NCBI RefSeq assembly: GCF_000003815.2
Contig: NW_023365955.1
Location: forward strand, 1 to 36,287
From: Branchiostoma floridae
Taxonomy: Eukaryota; Chordata; Leptocardii; Amphioxiformes; Branchiostomatidae
Direction of reading: 5' to 3'
DNA length: 36,287 bases
Positions within the stretch are counted from its first letter, which is position 1. The number at the start of each line of letters is the position of its first letter. This document shows, one piece after another, positions 21,344-30,700 of the stretch. Made by a program: the position numbers and the translations under genes. Under the pieces are notes generated by a model. The model did not search any database, had not been told where the DNA came from, and saw only the letters and a program-made list of their open reading frames with translations.

Positions 21344-21965
21344 ATGAAAATGAAAACGACCCTGGTGTTGCTTCTTGTCGTTTTGGTCATCTGTTCTGAG
21401 ATGAATACTGCGGACTGCAGGCGCCGTGGAGGAAGTAAGACGAAGTCTGGATGTCAGGCTATTTCTACAACGTTAACCTATACATGCCAACTCCCGGATC
21501 CTTGGCCAACATGCGTGCAACAGAAGAGATTTCAAAATTGCATCATTAGTCTTACGCAGGTGGCATGCGTGTTGGCCAAGGACCTGGCCCGTAGCTAGTT
21601 AACTGACCTGCCTATAACTTCCTTGGTATGACCCAGACATGTTGAAAAGTCGGGAACAGTTTGCCATCATCTTCATTGTTTAGCTTTGGATTTTGAATAT
21701 AAGTTAAGTGAAAGAATATTTCACAAATTCATTAGAAACACATAGTTTTATTTATTGCTGAATATTGAAGTACCGTTATTTGCTTTCAGGCCGTAGAGGC
21801 AAGTTAGCCCGTGGGGCCCGTAGACCTAAGTTATCCCCCGAGGCTCAGAGGATGAGGGAGCTGTACCAACAGCGCAAGGCTGCTGAAGAAGAGAGGAAGC
21901 GCCAGGCTGAGCTTGCACGCCAGCAGCAGGAGGCAGAATATGCTGAAGAGTACGAATACGAGTAA
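21344..21965 (+). CDS. Small secreted protein precursor, tandem family copy 2
   Basis: Exons 21344-21434 (donor GTAAGA) and 21790-21965 (stop TAA), joined at phase 1, give 88 residues. A signal peptide covers roughly 1-23. The mature part is basic near the start (CRRRGG, GARRPK) and then a charged helix-like stretch with many Glu, Gln and Arg, ending in an acidic, Tyr-containing tail (EYAEEYEYE). Exon 3 starts (S)RRG, like (A)RRG in copy 1, and SPEAQRMRELYQQRKA aligns with VSPVEAQKLKALLARRQA. If the intron is retained, exon 2 runs open to a stop at 21596-21598, giving a 6-Cys mature peptide. No known family was recognised; the Glu-rich helix is only loosely reminiscent of Gla-rich matrix proteins. 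Confidence 0.75.
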
Positions 21966-22004
21966 AAGGTGAAAAGAACCATCATCTTTTTACTGAACCA
22001 CCTG

Positions 22005-22202
22005 TTTTCTTAACATTCATGTTTCTGTCATCAATGAAGACCAAAGGTTGGTATATAACCGGAAACAATACTATTTTCCCATGTCTTATCTCCAATAATA
22101 GCTGTTTATTGACGTTCATGTTTAATCAATGAAGACCAAAGGAGCATATACATACTAGTAACCGGTTACAATACTTTTTCCTGTGCCTTATATATCTCCA
22201 AT
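22005..22202 (+). repeat. Two-copy tandem repeat, about 100 bp, in the last intron of peptide copy 2
   Basis: AACATTCATGTTT...TCAATGAAGACCAAAGG and, about 97 bases on, GACGTTCATGTTT...TCAATGAAGACCAAAGG. Both continue with ATA, an ACCGG block and TTATCTCCAAT-like ends. Confidence 0.65.
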
Positions 22203-22352
22203 TAGATACAGAGATGATTTGAGCGGCACCTTGTAGCTTTTTGTGTATCACAGTTGGTGGGCAAAATACAAATATAACATTGTAGGCGTTCGTTTGTGAC
22301 TTTGTTCATTGAAGACGTCATCGATAAAATTGTCTTGTCTGTGTCTTTGCAG

Positions 22353-22785
22353 GGCAGTCGGAGTGACCACGTGACTTGCAGTCAAGCTCTGTCAATATCC
22401 TATTTGCAGAGACTTGCTTTTGTAGCTTTTGTAGCTGTTGCCATTTTATGCAAAAGCCAATCTTTTTTTTAAATAGTTCAAAAAGCTTTTAAAAAGGAGA
22501 AAACGACCAATGAATTCAATGAAAGAATATTTCACAAATTCATCAGAAACATGTAGTTATCGCTGCAAAACGACCAATGAATTCAGTCATTCGTTTTTAG
22601 AAATCAATACAGTCGGTGTATGTCATAAACTATAAGAGATACATGTATAACATCTGGTTGAATCCTTATTGTTTATAAAAGAATGTGGCGTAGCTGAACG
22701 GATGTGTGCATGTTTTACGTTACAGACGTATAGTATCTTGTGATGAAAACTGCAAATAAAACCTTGAATCTAATCTGCGAGTTCG
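22353..22785 (+). other. Peptide gene copy 2: noncoding last exon with polyA signal
   Basis: Acceptor GTCTTTGCAG precedes GGCAGTCGGAGTGACCAC. AATAAA lies at 22755-22760. It contains a 46-base insertion at about 22520-22566 matching intron 1 of the same gene (21711-21750). Confidence 0.65.
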
Positions 22786-24047
22786 TTTTCTTTTGCAGTG
22801 GATAACGAATCATTTGTAGATTCTTATGGTTTTCTAATGGTTGCCTCCTCAATTCTGGTTTCTCATCGCTCGCATGTTCCTACATGGTTAAACGTTATCA
22901 TACCAAGAATAGAGGGCTTCACAGAATGGTACATGAGAGCAAGGTAGATGCATTTAAGTTCGCGGGGCCGGGGATTTAATTTCGCAATGCCAATGAGGAG
23001 AAATGGAGTGTTTGTGGCGGTTTTGAGTTCGCGATAGCGCTATAGTCACATACCGTACTGTAACTCCGATATCACAAGGGATAACCGGTCGGAAACCACT
23101 TACTAGCGGCTGGACAGAGATGCTACAGATGGACAGAACAGTCACTTTCGGTACTGTGCTGACATGATCGACTGTCACTGATATAACCATATGTATTCAT
23201 AGGCGGTAGGCCATCGAGTTTTTGTTGAAATCAGAATTAGTTTGCTGTAATAAAAAAAGTCACTTTTATGTAGTTAGTGGAGTTAGCCCCCTTGGCGGTG
23301 CATCGGTTCGAGCAGGGTTTCGCGAACGCGTTCGAGCCAACTGCCGAACTGTTCTACTCCCGTCGGCCTTTGCGCAAACTATCCCCGTGATCTAGAACGA
23401 CACACCGGTACAACAGACCGAGGTCGACGTACACGGTGCGTCTTTCAAGTTCAGCGTGCTTGTTTATCATTTGATTCAATTGGCTGAGTACACAGTGTGG
23501 TTGTACTGTATACAGTGTGTGTTGAGTATATACGTACAAAAAAAAGCAACAGCGATTTCGACAAAAACTCGATGGCCTATCGCCCATGATCTATTCTGTA
23601 GATACTTATCACTTCTTTATAATATAAACAGGTCTTCGATGTCCAGGGATCCGGTCTGTATTCAATTAAGGAGCTTCCATAAAAGCTCATTGGTTCGATT
23701 AGTGATTTGTTAGTATTCGTGCGTTTAGAGCCTCCGACACATCAAAGTGCTGGTCCGTATAGTATCATGTACATGTAGAACTTAGACATGCTCACCCCCT
23801 GCCTGGCACGGTAGTGACAGCCCTCACAGTTGGGTCGTTCCGTGACAGACTGCGCCCGGGACCTCCCCCCACCCCCCTACCCCCACCCTTCTTTGCCCCT
23901 GATGGGGTTATTTGGGGGTAGTGTAATGTAGATGTAGATGTAGACAAGGGGGTAGGCGGGCAAAAGGCAGAGCGAAAAAAATTCGCGGTCACCACGAAAA
24001 CCGCGAACATTTCTGTATCTACAGTAGTGCCCTTGATGAGAGATTGT
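22786..24047. other. Spacer between peptide copies 2 and 3
   Basis: No exon recognised. About 22950-23035 has scattered TTCGCGG-type words, and 23970-24026 is the right end of the MITE family seen at 4897 (ends ...ATTTCTGTATCTACAGTA). 23860-23900 is C-rich. Confidence 0.45.
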
Positions 24048-24143
24048 GCGTCACGGACTTACAAAACCGGAACATCAACAGTTTTAGTGAGCCATTCTAC
24101 AGGAGAAGTCTGCCAAGTACACCACAACTCGTCAACACTACAG
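24048..24143 (+). other. Peptide gene copy 3: noncoding exon 1 and proximal upstream region
   Basis: Matches 16217-16308 closely (CGTCACGGACTTACAAAACC, CCATTCTACAGGAGAA, CACAACTCGTCAACA). Donor GTTCGT at 24144. Confidence 0.55.
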
Positions 24144-24373
24144 GTTCGTGTTTTAGTTTGAAGCAATTCTCCCTTCTGATTATAATTCTAACTTGGATGT
24201 AAATAATCAATTTCGTCCCAGGACGGGAAAGGTTGCTATAGATCCTTAACGTTATCGAAATGTAGTTCTGTCGTAGTTTTGCTGCAAATCGCACGAGCAG
24301 CGTCACTCCGTCTTTAGCTTTAAATTCAGACATGTCGACACATATGTCTGTTTTTTGTTTTTTTTTCCACAGG

Positions 24374-24485
24374 ATGAAAACGACCCTGGTCTTGCTTCTT
24401 GTCGCTTTGGTCATCTCGTTTGAGATGATGACTGCGGACAGCTTTACTTCTGGCCGTGGTGGAAGAGGTGACATGAAGGAGCGAG
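24374..24485 (+). pseudogene. Small secreted peptide, tandem family copy 3, probably truncated
   Basis: Exon 2 is well kept: a signal peptide almost identical to copy 1, then ADSFTSGRGGRGDMKER and donor GTTAGT at 24486. Without splicing the frame stops at once (GGT TAG). No exon homologous to the RRG...EAQ exon 3 of copies 1 and 2 is present before the conserved last exon at 24858. The only usable acceptor I see, TTTCTCAAG at 24662, would add about 11 unrelated residues and a stop at 24695-24697. Either the gene makes a short secreted peptide of about 48 residues or it is a decaying copy. Confidence 0.6.
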
Positions 24486-24857
24486 GTTAGTCTAATACCA
24501 GATGCCAGACCTACACGGGCCAGCTCGGCACCAGGGCCAACATGTCACCACTGAAGACGTTTGCCACTCGAACTGTGACGGTAGCTAACATTGTTGATAT
24601 TCTATACACTGTTTATGTACACAAAGTATGTCTTTTACAAATAAGATTTTTTTTTTCTCAAGTTGAAATGAACCGAAGCCTAAGTCACATGGCCTAAACG
24701 GAAGTGAGACCGTAGGCGTCAAAGGTGTCCGGCGGTCGGTTTCGGTCCCCGTCTCGGTTGAGGGATGGTTGGTAAAGCTTTACTTTGTGTACGATAGTAG
24801 CGTAAAAATTTCTGCAATGGTACAAAGTTAACGTTTGTTGTGTCAATGTCTTTGCAG

Positions 24858-25258
24858 GCAGTTGGGGTGACCACATGACCATCACGTGACCTTTACACTG
24901 TCCAACTCCTATTCTGTGCAGCCACCAATAACGCTACTAAGTTAGTTAGTTAGTAGCTGCCGCTTTTTATCGATGACAATCTTAGATTCAAATAAGTTTA
25001 TATCAGATCTCATGCTATTATGCTAATCACAAAGGTCAGAAGACCAATGAATTTAATCACTCGTTTATGGAAATCTATACGATTCATGTATGACATCCAT
25101 GGTGAACGAATTTCTCTACTGCAACAAAGAAGTATGGATCCGTTTCGCTTCGTCTTTTATGATTTGGATTCGAATAGATATAGTTAATCCTATACTGGTC
25201 TGTACTGGCGCCCTGTGATGTGCAACTGCGAGTAAAGCATCGAAACTGCAAGAAGTCT
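24858..25258 (+). other. Peptide gene copy 3: noncoding last exon
   Basis: Acceptor GTCTTTGCAG precedes GCAGTTGGGGTGACCACATG, the counterpart of 18961 and 22353. The polyA position has the variant AGTAAA at 25231-25236 in place of AATAAA. Confidence 0.55.
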
Positions 25259-25682
25259 GTTTTCTTTTGTGTTCAGTTATCTATGTATTTATCTTTTCAC
25301 TGAGATGTACTACATTTGTGGAACCGGCGACTATCATTTTTAAGATGTCAACCAGGAATTCGAAGTTTAACTGTATGGTTTGAACCACATCGAGATTGAC
25401 ACCTACTCTACTACGTTAAGTCCGGGTCCTCTAATGTGATCGAGGTGTGAATTTACAATAAAACGGGACGTCTTAACGTTAAATCCTAAAGGACGTCCCT
25501 AAATGACACTACGTACTACCAAGAACATTTATTAGATATAATATTTGTAACATATTACCTTATATAGTATAATGACAAGATATCTTTTACATAATGTCCT
25601 TTGTAGTACTACTCATTTTCACCTGATTCGACAGCATAATCGGCATGGTCTAACGTGACCGTGACAACCGGTCAGTAACGTT
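25259..25682. other. Intergenic stretch
   Basis: AT-rich. The only structure noticed is a small hairpin GGGACGT...ACGTCCC near 25465-25500. Confidence 0.4.
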
Positions 25683-25930
25683 AAGGTGCCCTCTCACTGC
25701 ACTTGCGTCAAGCTTGCGTCAGGGCGGGGTTCGTTCACTGCGTCACTGTTTTGTTAGTTTCTCCGATTTTTTATAATTTAGATATTGTGTAATGCATAAA
25801 AGAATGACTTAGAAGACAACATAAGACACAAAAAGTAAGAAAATTCGTTCTTTATCTCTGAAATTCGTTGAGTATCTTTCGAACCCCGCAGTGACGCAAG
25901 CGTGACGCAAGTGCAGTGAGAGGGCACCTT
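25683..25930. mobile_element. MITE of 248 bp, ends AAGGTGCCCTCTCACTGCAC
   Basis: The left terminus AAGGTGCCCTCTCACTGCAC reappears perfectly inverted at the right, and the match continues through TTGCGTCA...GCGGGGTTCG with small gaps, about 50 bases in all. Confidence 0.85.
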
Positions 25931-26128
25931 TTGGTAATATGTTAGGATAGTGAGAGCGTTCCAGCAGTAGGAAAAGAAATAGCTCAATCACATAATCGAG
26001 TTTACCAGGCAATTCTATAATTTACATATGAACCCAACTTCCCATGATCCACTCACTCAGGTGCCAAACAAGATGCCATAGTGGCCATTTTTGTTCCGTC
26101 GTCGTCATCCCCTTTCCTCCTCTAACTT

Positions 26129-27668
26129 ATGATGGTGCCACGTTTAACAATCCTCATACTGGCAGTTAGTATCGTCACTAGTAACACAACAGCTACAAAC
26201 ATCACGGAGGGAAGTGGTACAGCTAGAACCACTACTATCTCGGTGTTTGGTTCAGATATCAGCACTGATGCTGTCACTGCGACAACAGAGGCTTCCAACA
26301 CAACCTCATATCGGCACAGAAACGGGACGTTTATTGTGCCGGAACCGAAGCTAATTGACGAGGACAGCGGGATTGGCATCGATGCTATTTTTGGGGAGCC
26401 CTCGAACGAAACAGAAGCAGAAGACGAGGACCTGGGGAGTGGTATTTCTAACGCTGCCAACGGTAAGGCGATTGTTGGTTTGAATCGATTATGTTATAGT
26501 CTTACCATATAGTCTCATCTATTAAGTTACATGTATCACCTAAATCCTACAAATTGACCCTTTGTTTCTTGAGTTCTTCTATTTTAGAATATCAAACCAA
26601 AATTCGAGAAGAGCAAAATCTATTCATAATACTAAATATCGTAATCGTCCTATCCGTACGCTGTTGAATCGGCCTCTCTCCTTCCCCATTCATTGCTCTC
26701 ATTCAGTTATCTCTCACTCACTGCAGCTGACTCGCTCACTCACTCACTCGCTCACTCACCCACTCACCACTCGCTCACTCACTCGCTCACTCACTCATCC
26801 ACTCACTCATTTACTCACTCACTCACTCACTCACTCACTCACTCACTCACTCACTCACGCACTCACGCACTCATTCACTCACTCACTCAGTCTTTCTGAT
26901 GATGTTGAACTTGAACTTTATTCACCCCAGGTTCAAGAACAGGTGACTCAAACCCAAAGACCCAGGGAGAACACCCTAACAAGATCGTACCATCCTCCCG
27001 AACCACCGCTCGACCTAACGATGTCACCACGTCTACCGAGGGGATCATCATCAGCGTTATACTAGCTGGACATGGCCTGAACCAACCCTCCGTCCCGCCC
27101 AAACGGGACCGGGGCGACTCTGGTGACTTCCTCGGGACGACTGACGCCCCCGTCCCGAAGCCTGCCCCGAAGAGCTCGAGCGGGAACCTGGTGGTGATCA
27201 TCCCGCTGGTGTGTCTGGGGTTCGTCCTGCTGGTGCTGGTGGTGGTGCTGCACTGTCAGAACACGTGAGGACCTTTTATTTGTTATTGGTATATGACGTA
27301 AGAACAACAATAAGCCATTTCACAGAGACCAGAACGCATGTGCGGCGACAAGAACTCAATAGGTAATATGTCAAAGGTAAAACCCACAGAAAGAAAACAA
27401 AACCCGTCAGGACGTTGTTATTTAAATCGAAACAATGGTCGACACTAGGACTGTACTATGTTTTCGTTTTCGAGGCATTTACCTTTGATATACTAGTATT
27501 ACCTAGACTTCCTGTCGCCACACATACATTCTGATCTCTGTAGAAGGACTTACGGTCTTTTGTACCACATACAATTACCTTGCATGCGCAAATAGAGATC
27601 TTAAATTACGATCTCTCACCCATGCATCTGCTGAAGCATCCAAAATACCATTGGTTTCTGTCTGTCTG

Positions 27669-27713
<45 letters not shown>

Positions 27714-30700
27714 GCTCACTCGACTGTCTTTCTCTCGACCCTCTCTCATCCATTCATTCATTCATTCATTCACTCTCACTGTCGCTCTCCTTCCTTCATT
27801 CACCGTAATTCATTCACTGACTCACTGATTCCCCTTATTAATCGCTGATTCAGTCGATCGATCGATCAATATGCCGGTCAATCAATCCTATCCTCAATTG
27901 CAGACGAGAGCGGAGAAGAGTACGTCAGCTGAAGGTCCTGATGCGCCGAGATGCCCGGATGTCCGGCCGGTCCACGGACCCCCTCTGGCGGAGCGACCGG
28001 AGCTGCACCAGCCGCGGTGCGCGCAGCTCCACCAGCCGGGGCGCGCGTACCAGCTCCCGCAGCCAGCGGAGTCAGAGGAGCTACGAGTTAAAAGTAGGCT
28101 ATCTTCTTGTACCATACAGCTACGAGTTAAAAGTAGGCTATCTTCTTGTACCCTACAGCTGTTTCTTCTTCTTCTTTTTGTACTGCTCAGCCCCCTTGAC
28201 GGGGAATAATAGCAGTGCGCATGTTTGTTAGTTACGGGTGATAGTGCCTTAAAACACAGGGAAAATAAAGGCAAAACACAAAAGGAACATAAACAACTGA
28301 TGGGTGCAAGGGACAAGACAAGTGAGTGCGGTGAGTTAGTGTTATTTACATATATACAAAGACGTGTAGGGGCGACTCAATGCAGCAGGGCCCTCCCCAG
28401 TTCGGTTTTGAACTGGGAGAGAGACCCCGCCTCCGCCACACCAGGCTCAAGTTCATTCCACTCCTGGATGGTACGAGGGAAGAACGAGAGCCTATAGAAG
28501 TTGGATTTGCTCGCGATGGCCTGCAGTTTGAATTCAATGTACAACTATCTGCGTGAATATCTGCGTTATACTGTCACACGAAATTAGTCCGACGACCTAC
28601 GGAGTATGTGACGACCTTACAGTATGGCATTTCAGACTAGCCTGTGCACCATCCTCCCTAGTAAGGCCCACGTCACATTTCCTACCCGGGGCCCGGCCGA
28701 GACTAAAACTAAAAATTAAAGTTTATGACAATAAACATACAAAAGGCATGCTGTTGAATTATTTTTGGTCCGTTTTGTTGTCTTTTATATCGTACTTTTC
28801 GTTCCCCAAGACTGCCCTGCCGGGTCCCTTTGTGGAAATGTGACGTTAGCCTAACCACTGGTACTCTCCAAGCAGAGGTTAGGCTCCGGCTGTTTTTTAA
28901 CGTTTGTTTTTAGTCGTTTAAATGTAAAAAAAAAACCAGCGAGAGCCTAACCTCTGCTTGGAGAGTAAACCCAAGCTTTAACGGTTACTACGGAGGATGG
29001 TACCCATGCTAATTTCAGACAGCATCCCGACAATCATTCCTACGTGAACAGAGAAGACAAGTGGCACCGGGTTTCATCTGAATTTTTTCTTTTAATCATG
29101 TACATGTTGTCATATATATATATATATATATATTATGTACCTAGATGTCCAGCCTTTACCGCTGTAAGAAACTATGTTCTGTTCCTCAGGAGCTCCCCCA
29201 CTGTGCCGAGTGTTACCACAGCGCAGCGCGGCAGAAACAGACGAACGGCTACCCCGGCGGGAAGTCGGGTAACGGGCCCGTCACCAGGTATCTTTTATTT
29301 ATCTTTGGATGTTACAAAAATACTTGAGGACAAAGTGGCGATAACCGTGTTTCAACGTACAGAGCTACTTAACACATGAAGTATCAAACAAAAGGTGATC
29401 AGTCTCAAGGAGACTAGTATAGCTTGAAGTGTTTGTAACAGGCGTCCTAGTGGAGTTTGGGAGACATGTCTTTTTATTACTTTTGATACGTTTTATTGTA
29501 TACATCTATTTTGAATATTTTACCGTCGCTATGCGTGTTTGTTTATTTCTATGGAACGAAATTAAGGATGACGATGGAAAAAGTCATGTGAAATGATTGA
29601 GTGTTAAACTTTATATTTGATCAGTTCTATATATACTGATATACGGTGACGCGTACAGATATACGGCAATCGTTCGAGCAGAAGTAAAAGCGTTTTTTTG
29701 TCCGTCACCAGATCTGATCCCAACATCCTGGGCCACCGGAGCACGAAGGGTCCTGTGGAGTATTTCCTGGACGACGAGCTGTATAAGATCTCCCTAACCA
29801 CCATCCACAGGAAGACGCAGTCCGAACCTACCAGACTCAATGCTCAAGTAAGGGATAAGTTGAATAACGTTATTTTCGGTCCACAGTAGTTCCCTTCGCT
29901 ATCCCTTGTCCAAAAGTAAAAGAGAACGTTTCATTACGAGGGTGAGTCAAAAAGTGTGGCAAGTAATTTTATGACAGGCTCATTTTTCAATGACAATTTG
30001 GACTTCACCAGGGATGTAAAAAATACCATCTACGTTCCGCTGCAGTGCCAAGGGGAGTCGCTAGGGGCCCCAAACTCTAATCATTTCCAGTGTTTGCCAC
30101 ACTTCACCAACGCACAAAGTATGGAATCAAGCCATCCAGCCGTTCTTGAGTTATCTTGTTGACAGACAGACAGACAAACGATGATGAAAATATAACCTCC
30201 ATGATATACGTCATAAGAGTAATGAGGTGAAATAGAAACGTCTGACCGTTTCCAAATATATTCAGTTGATCGAGTAACTGCTGCCTAGTACCTCACGTAT
30301 CTTATTACGGGTGTCTATCCTTTATTGACGTTTATGATGTTATATACATGTATATGTTCTGTTTTCTGGATCACTCCCCAAAATGGGCTGACAATAACAA
30401 CACATGACACTTGTATTGGGGAGCGCCGCCGCAAATTTCCGTTTCGTAAACGTCTCTCTCTCACCTCACCGGTCCCATAGCCTCACCGGCCGTTTCGTAA
30501 ACGGTCATTGCCATTTCGCGGAACGATCGTCGCCTTTTTCAAAGATCGATGCCATATCCGAGCGACCGATCTTGAATTCCGAGTACTCGTGGTATGTTCC
30601 TGAAGTTTTCGTGAATTTTCGGAATTCTTAGTATTGTAGGTCTCTCGGATATGGCATCGACCCTTCATAGGCAACGACCGTTCCGCGAAATGGCAACGAC

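Noticed and set aside
26562-27065. 167-codon plus frame rich in Ser, Leu, Thr and His
   Set aside because: Produced by the CTCA microsatellite; only the end overlaps a real exon, in another frame.
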